Notes under the pieces: generated by a model
Told to the model about the DNA's origin: nothing
What the model saw: only the letters and a program-made list of their open reading frames with translations
The model's database searches: none
Program-made: the position numbers and the translations under genes
Source: Bacteroidota bacterium
GTDB lineage: Bacteria; Bacteroidota; Bacteroidia; Chitinophagales; Chitinophagaceae
Reading direction: 5' to 3'
Length of the DNA stretch: 35,612 nt
NCBI GenBank assembly: GCA_023433345.1
Contig: JAEZDA010000069.1
Location: 1 to 35,612 of the forward strand
Shown: positions 17,516-24,597 of the stretch, in pieces
How the letters are laid out: each line of letters starts with the position of its first letter
Numbering within the stretch: position 1 is the stretch's first letter

Positions 17516-18085
17516 TTAAATTTTGATGCGGAGGATGAACGGGAGAATAAGATTTGCCATGATGATTCCACCAATCATGAAACTAACGGTAGCGATAAGC
17601 GAAGGAAACTGTAGATTGCTCAACCCCATAATGGAATGTCCGCTCGTACATCCGCCGGCATATCTTGTTCCGAAGCCTACCAGCAGTCCGCCGCCCACAA
17701 GCAAGATGAGGCCGCGAAGAGAGAGTAGTGATTCGAAACTAAAGATCTCAGCCGGCAGCATGTTGCCAGTATCCTGTATTCCATATCCGGCAAGTTCCGA
17801 AGCAAGGGCCGTGGAAATTTTTATGCTTTCCGGGTCTGGCAGAAACTGCGCGGCGAGTAATGAACCAACCAGTATCCCCGCAACGAAAATCAGGTTCCAT
17901 GTTTCTTTCCGCCAGTTATATTTAAAGAATGGTACATTGCCGGGAAAGCATGCAGCGCAGGCGTGACGCAGATTTGCAGATATCCCGAAATGCTTGTTAC
18001 CAAGAAGCAGAAGAGCAGGCACGGCTAAACCCATTAGAGGGCCGGCAACGTACCATGGCCACGGTTGCGATAAAATTTCCATCAT
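17516..18085 (-). CDS. YeeE/YedE-type sulfur transporter half
   Basis: A 189-residue membrane protein with about five hydrophobic segments. The motif GFGTRYAGGCTSGHSIMGLS (about residues 135-154) is diagnostic of the YeeE/YedE family (TsuA-like thiosulfate uptake). Full-length YeeE proteins carry two such halves; here they are split into two genes, this one and the next downstream. The start ATG overlaps the TGA of the preceding gene by four bases, indicating translational coupling. Confidence 0.88.
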   Translation of the reverse strand: MMEILSQPWPWYVAGPLMGLAVPALLLLGNKHFGISANLRHACAACFPGNVPFFKYNWRKETWNLIFVAGILVGSLLAAQFLPDPESIKISTALASELAGYGIQDTGNMLPAEIFSFESLLSLRGLILLVGGGLLVGFGTRYAGGCTSGHSIMGLSNLQFPSLIATVSFMIGGIIMANLILPFILRIKI

Positions 18086-18513
18086 TTATTATTAGGTTTT
18101 TGTATCGAAGACTTTTTAAAAATTCCAAATACTAAAGTGCCTAACAAGGCGAAGTAGAGCATGCTGTTCAGCGGGTCAGATGTGATGGAGCATGTACCAT
18201 TAAGGCATCCCACATATTTCCAGTATATGAAACCTCCCAAAATTCCTGATATAGCGCCGATCAGGTAAAGCTTGTTATTTATGATCCAATCTTTCATTTG
18301 TATTTTTTTTGCACTGTGTTCCTTGCGTGAATTAATATTGCACGATCCACCGTTGCCGCAGCTAGACACATTCGCTAACCCGGTAAAAAGGAAAAATGCG
18401 GCGATGAGTGCATACAACGGTTCCTTAATAATAAATGCCTGAATTAAAAGCAGGATGCCCACAACGATTCTTATGCCGCGCATCCATGTAAAGTTTGCAA
18501 TCAATTTTTTCAC
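18082..18513 (-). CDS. Membrane protein, DUF2892/YgaP-like segment fused to DUF6132-like segment
   Basis: A 143-residue protein starting at GTG, which overlaps the rhodanese stop (GTGA). The first half (MRGIRIVVGILLLIQAFIIK, a second helix, then SSCGNGGSC) resembles the DUF2892/YgaP transmembrane hairpin that often accompanies rhodaneses. The second half (NNKLYLIGAISGILGGFIYW, then VGCLNGTCSITSDPLNSMLY) matches DUF6132 proteins with their GC-x3-TC-x-I-T-S motif. Cysteine pairs at the ends of both hairpins could bind or pass sulfur; this is inference. Position between a rhodanese and a sulfur transporter supports a role in membrane sulfur handling. Confidence 0.72.
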   Translation of the reverse strand: MKKLIANFTWMRGIRIVVGILLLIQAFIIKEPLYALIAAFFLFTGLANVSSCGNGGSCNINSRKEHSAKKIQMKDWIINNKLYLIGAISGILGGFIYWKYVGCLNGTCSITSDPLNSMLYFALLGTLVFGIFKKSSIQKPNNK

Positions 18514-18779
18514 AGGTTTAAATTTTTGATTACCTTATCAATTCCGCCGGCATCAATCACATTTTCAATTGCTCCCTTGTTCAACAATATTGTTGCCATC
18601 CGGCTTCTAACGCCGCTTCTGCAGTAAACCAAAACCGGGCCTTCTAACGTTTTCAGGTCGTCGATGCGCCCGATGATCTGATCAACTGGAATATTCAATG
18701 CGCCGGGAATGTGGTAGCCGTTGAACTCTTCAGCCGAGCGTACATCTATGATCGTTCGAGGAATAGAAGAATGATTCAT
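18510..18779 (-). CDS. Single-domain rhodanese-like sulfurtransferase
   Basis: An 89-residue rhodanese domain. It has IDVRSAEEFNGYHIPGALNI near the N-terminus and the active-site loop YCRSGVRS with the catalytic Cys that carries the persulfide. Length fits GlpE/PspE-type stand-alone rhodaneses. No signal peptide, so it is cytosolic. First gene of a tightly packed operon (overlap of 4 bases with the next gene). It is driven by the promoter and operator at 18800-18844. Confidence 0.92.
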   Translation of the reverse strand: MNHSSIPRTIIDVRSAEEFNGYHIPGALNIPVDQIIGRIDDLKTLEGPVLVYCRSGVRSRMATILLNKGAIENVIDAGGIDKVIKNLNL

Positions 18780-18799
18780 GCTTATTATGTTTTGAAGTG

Positions 18800-18844
18800 C
18801 AAAGCTGCTTCATTTCTGCCGCCCAGTTGGTAACGAAAGTCACA
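18800..18844 (-). promoter_or_regulatory. CRP-type operator (one degenerate half) and -7 box upstream of rhodanese operon
   Basis: On the minus strand the -7 box CAGCTTTG covers 18807-18800. The operator window 18829-18844 reads GGTAACGAAAGTCACA on the plus strand: the TCACA half is perfect and the other half is GGTAA. The centre-to-box distance is 36.5 bases, identical to the three better sites, which is the main reason to accept it. Confidence 0.65.
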
Positions 18845-18854
18845 CAACCAGTTT

Positions 18855-19649
18855 TTAAGTTTGTTTTATGAACAATTCTTTGATGATAATATATAGAGCT
18901 ATGAACAACACAAACCATGCGAAGGCTTTCTTTAATTTACTGCCATCGATCCGGGACGCTAACATTCCGCCTGTAACAACGCCCATTATAGCAATTGCAC
19001 TAACGGTCAGCAATAAAGGCCATTGAATTTCATACTGCCCCAAATCAGCCATAAACCCTACCAGACTATTCATTGCAATGATAAACAGAGAGGTGCCCAC
19101 CGCTATTTTCATAGGGAGTTTTATTAACAGAATTAAGGCAGGGATCAGGATGAAGCCTCCGCCTGCGCCGAGGAAACCCGTTATCAAACCGATACCGACT
19201 CCGTATAAAGTAAGTTTAAAATAATTGTGATGTTGTATTGCTGTATTCACCGGTTCCTTTCTTCCGCGCAACATGGCGATAGAGGCAAGAAACATCAAAA
19301 CAGCAAACAGTACCATGGTAAGTACGGCAAAAGAAAAAGTGAATGAGTTTACTGCAATAAATTCGGGGATTTCCGGTATGATTAACTTTCTTGTAAGGAA
19401 AACGGTGGCGATCGAGGAAAGGCCGAAGAGCAAAGCTGTTCTTAAATGCACATAGCCTTTGCGAAAATTATTTAGAGCTCCGGCCAGGCTTGTGATGCCA
19501 ACTATAAAAAGGGAATAAGAAATTGCGAGAAACGGGGAGAGGTCAAAAAGATAAACGAAAACAGGAACTGCTAGTATGGAACCTCCACCGCCGATGAGTC
19601 CGAGTGAAACACCAATAAAAAATGCCGCGATGTAGCCGAATATTTCCAT
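18855..19649 (-). CDS. TauE/SafE family sulfite exporter-like permease
   Basis: A 264-residue membrane protein with about eight hydrophobic segments in two repeats. Each half carries the family's glycine motif: GVSLGLIGGGGSILAVPVFV near the N-terminus and G-L-I-T-G-F-L-G-A-G-G-G-F-I-L-I-P-A-L in the middle. TauE/SafE proteins move sulfite, sulfoacetate or other small anions across the membrane. In the staphylococcal cst locus a TauE accompanies CstB, and the same pairing is seen here. It has its own promoter and operator, with only a very short leader. Confidence 0.9.
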   Translation of the reverse strand: MEIFGYIAAFFIGVSLGLIGGGGSILAVPVFVYLFDLSPFLAISYSLFIVGITSLAGALNNFRKGYVHLRTALLFGLSSIATVFLTRKLIIPEIPEFIAVNSFTFSFAVLTMVLFAVLMFLASIAMLRGRKEPVNTAIQHHNYFKLTLYGVGIGLITGFLGAGGGFILIPALILLIKLPMKIAVGTSLFIIAMNSLVGFMADLGQYEIQWPLLLTVSAIAIMGVVTGGMLASRIDGSKLKKAFAWFVLFIALYIIIKELFIKQT

Positions 19650-19657
19650 TTGCCCTG

Positions 19658-19702
19658 CAAAGATGCGTAAGGTGCTGCGTTTGTCAAGTGATCAATGTCA
19701 CG
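19658..19702 (-). promoter_or_regulatory. CRP-type operator and -7 box upstream of tauE-like gene
   Basis: GTGATCAATGTCAC at 19688-19701 is a GTGA-N6-TCAC palindrome. The minus-strand -7 box CATCTTTG covers 19665-19658. The centre-to-box distance is again 36.5 bases. The site lies in the short gap between the regulator's stop codon and the exporter gene. Confidence 0.8.
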
Positions 19703-19708
19703 CAACGG

Positions 19709-20341
19709 CTAATTTTTGCGGATCCATTCTATCGAATTTCTGGTGGTACGAACCCAGCCCTTTGATTCCATCTTTTTCAATAACCTGCTGATCACTTCCC
19801 GTGATGAATTAAGGTCGTTTGCGATTTCCTGATGAGTGGTTTTTATCTTCGGACCGAGCGTTTCAGACTGTTTTACCAGGTATTTCTCCAACCGTTGATC
19901 AAGATTGGTGAAAGCGATCGCGTCTATTGTTTTCAGTAATTCTTCAAAGCGTTTACGGTACTCCGTTATTACGAAGGTGTACCAGCTTTTGTAAGTGCTC
20001 ATCCATTTTTCCATGTTTTGAATGGGGATGGCAATTATGATTCCGTCTGTAAGTGCTTTGGCGTGCACCTCACTGGTTTCGTGATTGATGGCGCATACCA
20101 TCGAGAGCGAGCAAGCCTGCCCGGGGTTGAGGTTATAGATGAAAAATTCTTTTCCTTCATCATCTTCGCGATAAAGTTTCACGATGCCTTCGGCAACCAG
20201 CATGGTGGAGCGTATGGTTTGGCCTACCTTCATTAATGATTCTCCGGCTTTTACCTCGCGCACTTCCGCCTGGTCAAGAATTTCATTATAGAGTTCCTTT
20301 TCCAGATCAGGAAAAAGTTTTTTGAGCGTGTTGAGGTCCAT
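19709..20341 (-). CDS. Crp/Fnr family transcriptional regulator of the sulfur cluster
   Basis: I take the ATG at 20341 (MDLNTLKKLF). Twenty further in-frame codons upstream consist of a degenerate intergenic repeat. The 210-residue protein has an N-terminal cyclic-nucleotide-binding fold (about 25-115), a dimer helix and a C-terminal winged helix. The recognition helix SSREVISRLLKK has R181, E182 and R186, the three positions with which E. coli CRP reads GTGA. The cAMP-pocket residues are not convincingly conserved. The only cysteines are C77 and C83 (GQACSLSMVCAI), with no N-terminal Fe-S cluster as in FNR. Probable activator of the four operators here; the sensed signal (persulfide or redox) is inference. 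Confidence 0.88.
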   Translation of the reverse strand: MDLNTLKKLFPDLEKELYNEILDQAEVREVKAGESLMKVGQTIRSTMLVAEGIVKLYREDDEGKEFFIYNLNPGQACSLSMVCAINHETSEVHAKALTDGIIIAIPIQNMEKWMSTYKSWYTFVITEYRKRFEELLKTIDAIAFTNLDQRLEKYLVKQSETLGPKIKTTHQEIANDLNSSREVISRLLKKMESKGWVRTTRNSIEWIRKN

Positions 20342-20358
20342 TAAAAGATGCGTTTCTG

Positions 20359-20366
20359 CAAAGATG
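20359..20366 (-). promoter_or_regulatory. -7 box of Crp/Fnr regulator gene
   Basis: The minus strand reads CATCTTTG, the same -7 sequence as in front of the tauE-like and osmC-like genes. At the spacing where those have an operator (20388-20403) there is no GTGA/TCAC pair, so the regulator does not look autoregulated by this type of site. Confidence 0.45.
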
Positions 20367-20375
20367 CGGGAAGTT

Positions 20376-20438
20376 GTCGGCAGTTGATAGTTTGTAGTCA
20401 ATAGTCATTAGTCTGGTGTCCGAATAAATCGATTTCGG
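20376..20438. repeat. Degenerate TAGTTG-type repeat and small palindrome
   Basis: 20381-20412 contains TTGATAGTTTGTAGTCAATAG, a degenerate version of the (TAGTTGR)n repeat seen at 32690-32738. Next to it CCGAA (20420-20424) and TTCGG (20434-20438) flank the palindrome AAATCGATTT. The rest of 20342-20548 holds no gene I can support. Confidence 0.4.
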
Positions 20439-20548
20439 AGGAACGTAGCATTGACTAGCGAAGCGCGGGAACCCTTCAGTGCGATGAACGAGTATGAGTT
20501 GAAAGCTGAATTTTTCTTTCTAAAGTATTACATTGAAAACAAAGCGGC

Positions 20549-21001
20549 TTATGCAGTGATTCCGGTTGCCAATTGGAGAGTCGGCTCAAAAATGATCTTT
20601 GATTTGATGGAATTTGAGATTAGGCATGCGGCTTCTGATTTCTGAAGAATTTTCAACGCCTTTTCGCGGTCTTCTTCATTGTGGATGTGCAATACCGGTT
20701 TCAGCACCACTTCGCTGATGATGTATTTTCCCTCAACAATCTCAAGTTTGCCAACTGCTTTTGATTTGAAATTTTCGTAAGAGAGCTTAAAATTTCCTGC
20801 AACTGCCAGGAAGGTTGTCATAAGGCAACTATTTATTGCCGCTACAAATAGATGCTCAGGGCTCCATACTCCCGCTACACCATTCGGAAATTCAAAGGGT
20901 GTAGCTACCTCAACTTCGTTTTGTAAAACTTCAGAAGAAAGAATTCCTTTTCTCGTTCCTGTCCATTCAACCGTTACATCATAGAAATGTTCTTTTGCCA
21001 T
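20549..21001 (-). CDS. OsmC/Ohr family protein
   Basis: I start at the ATG at 21001 (MAKEHFYDVTVEWTGTR), which follows the -7 box at a sensible distance. The frame extends 16 codons further upstream into the promoter. The 150-residue product has the OsmC fold with the paired redox cysteines C59 (in AAINSCLMTTF) and C126 (in SEAACLISNS). Family members reduce organic hydroperoxides; some act on persulfides or polysulfides. The shared operator with the CstB-like, rhodanese and TauE genes argues that its job here is in sulfur stress. It is cytosolic. Confidence 0.88.
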   Translation of the reverse strand: MAKEHFYDVTVEWTGTRKGILSSEVLQNEVEVATPFEFPNGVAGVWSPEHLFVAAINSCLMTTFLAVAGNFKLSYENFKSKAVGKLEIVEGKYIISEVVLKPVLHIHNEEDREKALKILQKSEAACLISNSIKSKIIFEPTLQLATGITA

Positions 21002-21021
21002 AATATAAGTTTTTACGACAG

Positions 21022-21066
21022 CAAAGATGTAAAGTGTAAGTTGTTTCAATGGTGATCAAAGTCACC
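21022..21066 (-). promoter_or_regulatory. CRP-type operator and -7 box upstream of osmC-like gene
   Basis: GGTGATCAAAGTCACC at 21051-21066 is a perfect GGTGA-N6-TCACC palindrome. The minus-strand -7 box CATCTTTG covers 21029-21022. The centre-to-box distance is 36.5 bases, as at the other sites. Confidence 0.82.
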
Positions 21067-21097
21067 CTGCACAGAAGATTTTATCATAAAACAAAGG

Positions 21098-22168
21098 TTA
21101 GGACGAAGCGTCTTTCAAATAAAGCATATCATCAACCTCGGTTTTTAGTTCTTCTGGTTGGATTTCTTTTTGGAAGAAAGTTTCGTAATATGCTTTAACG
21201 AACGCCGTAAGTGGTGTGGCAATGAAAGCGCCTATCACGCCGAATGCAGCGCTCATGGCCATCAGCATAACAAGAATGGATACCGGATGTATTTTCATTG
21301 TTGATGAACGAAGCCTCGGCATCAGTACATCGGCAATCAATTCATCTAAAGCAAGAAAAAATACAGCTACCCAAAGTGCTGTTGTTGGTGAGATGGAAAA
21401 CGCGATCAGAATTGGCGGGACAGACATGATGTAAAAACCAATTTTCGGAATCAGTTCAGCGAAGAAAGTAACGCCCGCCCAAACCCAAACCCCGGGGATA
21501 TCCATATAGTAAAGAAATATCCACACAATAACGGCACGTATCGCGCCTGCAAAAATGTTCGCCCACATCCAGCCAATCGTCATTTTTGAAGCATAGGCAA
21601 AGGCCCGGGCCGCTTTAGCACGGTTTTCTTCGGAAAAGCAGGAAAGATACATTTCCAGCAGCGGCCTCGGGTTGATTAGCATATAAGCAACAAGGCAGAA
21701 AAAGAAAATTATGCTCAATAAGGTATTGAGTACACTAATGGAATACTGCCCGATGCGGTTGATGATGGTGGACACATCTTGCGCAAAAGGTGAAACAGCT
21801 TTTTCAGGAACTTCGCCATTCGCGGATTTATCGCTTATCCATTCCGTTACGCGCCTGTTGAACATGTCCATGTAATCAGGCAGATTGTTGATCAGTGATT
21901 TTACCTGAGAGATGATCTTCGGCATAATCATCCAGCCCACCAGACCCAGCAACAGGATCATCCCAAAAAATACCAGGAGCGAAGCTATTGTTCGTCCCAT
22001 TCCTTTTGACTCCAACCATGCGACCGGTGCGTTGAGGACAATCGTAAGAACAACAGCAAAGAATACGAGTAAGATGATATCTAAGACCAGGTGTAAAAAC
22101 CAGATGGATACAAGAATTACTGTGGCAAGCAGGAGAAGGCGGGTAAGGCTTTTGTAAGTAGACGACAT
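21098..22168 (-). CDS. AI-2E family (PerM/YhhT-like) membrane protein
   Basis: A 356-residue polytopic membrane protein with about seven or eight hydrophobic segments. Typical family landmarks are the N-terminal hydrophobic pair, the amphipathic region around ISQVKSLINNLPDYMDMFN, the central GWMWANIFAGAIRAVIVW and the late motif M-K-I-H-P-V-S-I-L-V-M-L-M. The family includes the E. coli autoinducer-2 exporter TqsA and Na+/H+ antiporters, so the substrate cannot be named. It lies downstream of the osmC promoter on the same strand but 5' to it in transcription, so it is not part of that unit. 22169-22427 upstream holds only AT-rich degenerate sequence. Confidence 0.85.
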   Translation of the reverse strand: MSSTYKSLTRLLLLATVILVSIWFLHLVLDIILLVFFAVVLTIVLNAPVAWLESKGMGRTIASLLVFFGMILLLGLVGWMIMPKIISQVKSLINNLPDYMDMFNRRVTEWISDKSANGEVPEKAVSPFAQDVSTIINRIGQYSISVLNTLLSIIFFFCLVAYMLINPRPLLEMYLSCFSEENRAKAARAFAYASKMTIGWMWANIFAGAIRAVIVWIFLYYMDIPGVWVWAGVTFFAELIPKIGFYIMSVPPILIAFSISPTTALWVAVFFLALDELIADVLMPRLRSSTMKIHPVSILVMLMAMSAAFGVIGAFIATPLTAFVKAYYETFFQKEIQPEELKTEVDDMLYLKDASS

Positions 22169-22427
22169 CCTGAAAAAGGATTTTAAATTAAAGATTTTAG
22201 ATTATAGATTAAATACAAGTTAGTGAAAGTGGGGGAAGGAAGGGAAAGCTTGAATGTTAGGTTTTAGGTTTTGAGTGGTGGGTTTTGAGTTGTGAGGAGT
22301 ACCGAAGGGTTAGCTAATGTGTCGCCTCAAGGAGATTTGATACAGCTGATTCCAGGTGTAGACTCATTAGTAATCCTCACCTTTAAAAATTTTTTGTTGC
22401 GGAAATGAAAGACCTTACTTTTGCCGC

Positions 22428-22512
22428 GGAGAGATGGCAGAGCGGTCGAATGCGGCGGTCTTGAAAACCGTTGACTGTCACAGGTCCGGGGGTTCGAATC
22501 CCTCTCTCTCCG
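22428..22512 (+). tRNA. tRNA-Ser (anticodon UGA)
   Basis: An 85-base cloverleaf with a long variable arm. Acceptor GGAGAGA (22428-22434) pairs with TCTCTCC (22505-22511), with G as discriminator base. The anticodon loop reads CTTGAAA, giving anticodon TGA. The T arm contains GTTCGAATC. The long variable arm (around TGACTGTCACAGGTC) is as expected for serine tRNA. CCA is not encoded. Confidence 0.96.
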
Positions 22513-22533
22513 CGCTAAAAAACAAATGTCCTC

Positions 22534-22557
22534 GCCCCAAAAGCGGGGCATTTTTTT
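22534..22557 (+). terminator. Intrinsic terminator after tRNA-Ser
   Basis: GCCCC (22534-22538) and GGGGC (22545-22549) form a GC-rich stem followed by seven T at 22551-22557. Confidence 0.8.
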
Positions 22558-22587
22558 ATGGGTTATTTTGTTTACATATTGTATTCT

Positions 22588-22771
22588 GAGATCGAAGTGA
22601 GGTTTCGCACGAAGGGCACAAAGAATACATAAGGCCGCAAAGAATGCTGAATTTGTGATCCTATGTCAGTCGGGGGCTCTGCAAGTACCTCAACTTTATG
22701 GCGCTTTTATTGAGCTCGGAGTGATGTTTCACACAAAGGAATACATAAGAATACATGAGGCGCAAGGAATG
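22588..22771. repeat. Two imperfect direct copies of an intergenic repeat
   Basis: Copy 1 (22588-22646) and copy 2 (22712-22771) share the pattern GAGnTCGnAGTGAnGTTTCnCAC, then CA(A)AG, AATACAT, GGC-GCAA and GAATG. They lie in the 250-base gene-free stretch between the tRNA terminator and the MATE gene, which otherwise shows nothing. The motif with TTTCACACAAAG and AATACATAAG is like dispersed intergenic repeats I associate with Bacteroidota genomes. Confidence 0.6.
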
Positions 22772-22807
22772 ACATTGAATTTTGTGAAAGGCAAGTCCAC
22801 TCTTCTT

Positions 22808-24229
22808 TTAAACCTTCTTCAACTTCCACTTACCTTTTTTGAAAAGCCAGAAAGAAACTACTGTTATTGCTGATTCGGCGATAGGGATCGCCCAGAAGAC
22901 GCCGGTTGCATTCATTTCCATATAGCGGGCAAGAAAATATGCCAGCGGAATTTGAAAGAGCCAGAATCCGAAAAAGTTCACCCAGGTCGGCGTCATCGTA
23001 TCGCCGCTTCCGTTAAACGCATTTATCATCACCATACCGATGCCGTAAAAGATAAATCCGCTTGCCATGATGTACATGGCGTTCATGGCGATCCTGTTTA
23101 TTTCGACCGATTCGGTAAAAAGCGCGGTAAGGGGTTTTGCAAAAAGAAAGAAAATCAGGCTTACGATGCCCATGTACACCACATTATACAATACGGTGGT
23201 CATTACCGATTTCTCTGCACGGGCTGGTTGGCCGGCGCCAAGGTTTTGACCCACGAGTGTTGCCGCGGCATTGCTTAATCCCCATGCGGGCAACAGGAAG
23301 AACATCATCAGTCGGAGTGCTGTCTGATATCCAGCGGAACCTTCATCTCCACCTGTAACAGCAACAAGCCTCGCGAGAATTATCCAGCTGCATGAAGCTA
23401 TCACAAATTGAAACACGCCCGGAGTTGCGATCTTAACCAGCGATTTTGCGAGCGAAAAATCCGGTTTAAAATGGTGCAACTTTAATTTGATGCGTCCATT
23501 GCCATAAAACAAATGGTATAGTTGATACAGAACACCGACACTTCTTCCGGTGGCGGTTGCCATTGCCGCTCCCAACAATCCAAAGGCGGGCAGGCCAAAC
23601 CAGCCACGTATAAGAATAGGGCAGAGGATAATATTGCAGATATTGGCTACCCACAAACTTTTCATCGCAATTGCTGCATTTCCTGCGCCGCGAAAAATTC
23701 CGTTTATCAAAAACAGCAACATGATAGATACGCTGCTCGCAAACATCAATGCAGTGAACGATCTCCCGTAGGCAGCACTTTCGCGGGATGCGCCCATCAG
23801 CAATAGAATTTCTTCAGCGAAAATAGCCCCGGCAACACTTAATACCAGCGTGACGCCGATCGCCACAACGATCGCCTGGGCTCCGCTTCTCGCTGCTCCC
23901 TCCGGGTCTTTCTCGCCAATTCTTCGTGCAACCATTGCCGTTGCAGCCATGCTCATACCGATTGCGATCGAATACATGATTGCAAGAACGGACTCTGTTA
24001 GTCCGACCGTTTGCACCGCGAAACTGCTTTCAGGAAGATGACCGACAAAATAAAGATCTACCAGCGCAAACACTGATTCCATCATCATTTCCAGCATCAT
24101 GGGGATAGCGAGCATCACTACGCCGGTTCTGATAGGAATTTTTGTGTAGTCTAATTCCTCGCCCTTAATGGAACGTATTATTAAACTCAGGTAACGGCCC
24201 GGATGAAATACAGATCTATTTGCACTCAT
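22808..24229 (-). CDS. MATE family efflux transporter
   Basis: A 473-residue membrane protein with twelve hydrophobic segments in two MatE halves. Landmarks are the early MLAIPMMLEMMMESVFALVD with the D-x-x-F-V-G-H-L motif, AIGMSMAATAMVARRIGEKD in the first half, and in the second half GLSNAAATLVGQNLGAGQP. MATE proteins export drugs and metabolites in exchange for Na+ or H+; substrate unknown. The C-terminus is very basic (KKGKWKLKKV). Transcribed alone. Confidence 0.93.
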   Translation of the reverse strand: MSANRSVFHPGRYLSLIIRSIKGEELDYTKIPIRTGVVMLAIPMMLEMMMESVFALVDLYFVGHLPESSFAVQTVGLTESVLAIMYSIAIGMSMAATAMVARRIGEKDPEGAARSGAQAIVVAIGVTLVLSVAGAIFAEEILLLMGASRESAAYGRSFTALMFASSVSIMLLFLINGIFRGAGNAAIAMKSLWVANICNIILCPILIRGWFGLPAFGLLGAAMATATGRSVGVLYQLYHLFYGNGRIKLKLHHFKPDFSLAKSLVKIATPGVFQFVIASCSWIILARLVAVTGGDEGSAGYQTALRLMMFFLLPAWGLSNAAATLVGQNLGAGQPARAEKSVMTTVLYNVVYMGIVSLIFFLFAKPLTALFTESVEINRIAMNAMYIMASGFIFYGIGMVMINAFNGSGDTMTPTWVNFFGFWLFQIPLAYFLARYMEMNATGVFWAIPIAESAITVVSFWLFKKGKWKLKKV

Positions 24230-24426
24230 AAAAAGTGCGGCAAATTATGACAATTCGAAGTATAGATGACAAAAAACAGTGATTTGTTGGAGTTGCAGGG
24301 CAGTGGAATAACCGGACCAAGCTAAATAAAAACCTGCTCCTGTTAAACGGTCCCGCCGGATCGATCAAATTATCACACCGTAAACCCTGAAACTATTCGG
24401 CGACACCATAAAACCGCTAAGCGCCC

Positions 24427-24507
24427 GCGTTAGGGACAGGCAGCGCTACCGTGTAGCGCCGATGGCCCGACCCACGACCCCGCAGGCGCGGGGTTCGGGG
24501 GGAACGC
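24427..24507. repeat. GC-rich structured intergenic element (outer stem plus two hairpins)
   Basis: GCGTT (24427-24431) pairs with AACGC (24503-24507) and encloses two hairpins. The first is GCGCTAC (24443-24449) with GTAGCGC (24453-24459). The second is CCCCGC (24478-24483) with GCGGGG (24488-24493), extended by CCCGA (24466-24470) with TCGGG (24495-24499). The GC content contrasts sharply with the surrounding gap 24230-24597, which has no other feature. It has no T-tract and no tRNA-like loops. It resembles structured dispersed repeats I recall from Bacteroidota intergenic regions. Confidence 0.6.
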
Positions 24508-24597
24508 CAAAATAAACCGGGCACGGTAATCATTATAAACCGCACATGGGCAGGTAGGCGTGTCCGTTAGTAAATGAAATAAGGGGAGATGAAAATT

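Noticed and set aside
20388..20403. Possible operator before the Crp/Fnr gene at the shared spacing
   Set aside because: Neither half resembles GTGA/TCAC, so autoregulation through this site is not supported.
20451..20645. Small plus-strand frame between the regulator and osmC-like genes
   Set aside because: Half of it is antisense to the osmC-like gene and the first part is in degenerate repeat sequence; no promoter is seen.
22327..22551. Minus-strand frame across the tRNA
   Set aside because: It covers the tRNA-Ser gene and its terminator, so it is not coding.
24427..24507. tRNA or terminator
   Set aside because: There are only two inner hairpins, no T-loop consensus and no T-tract.
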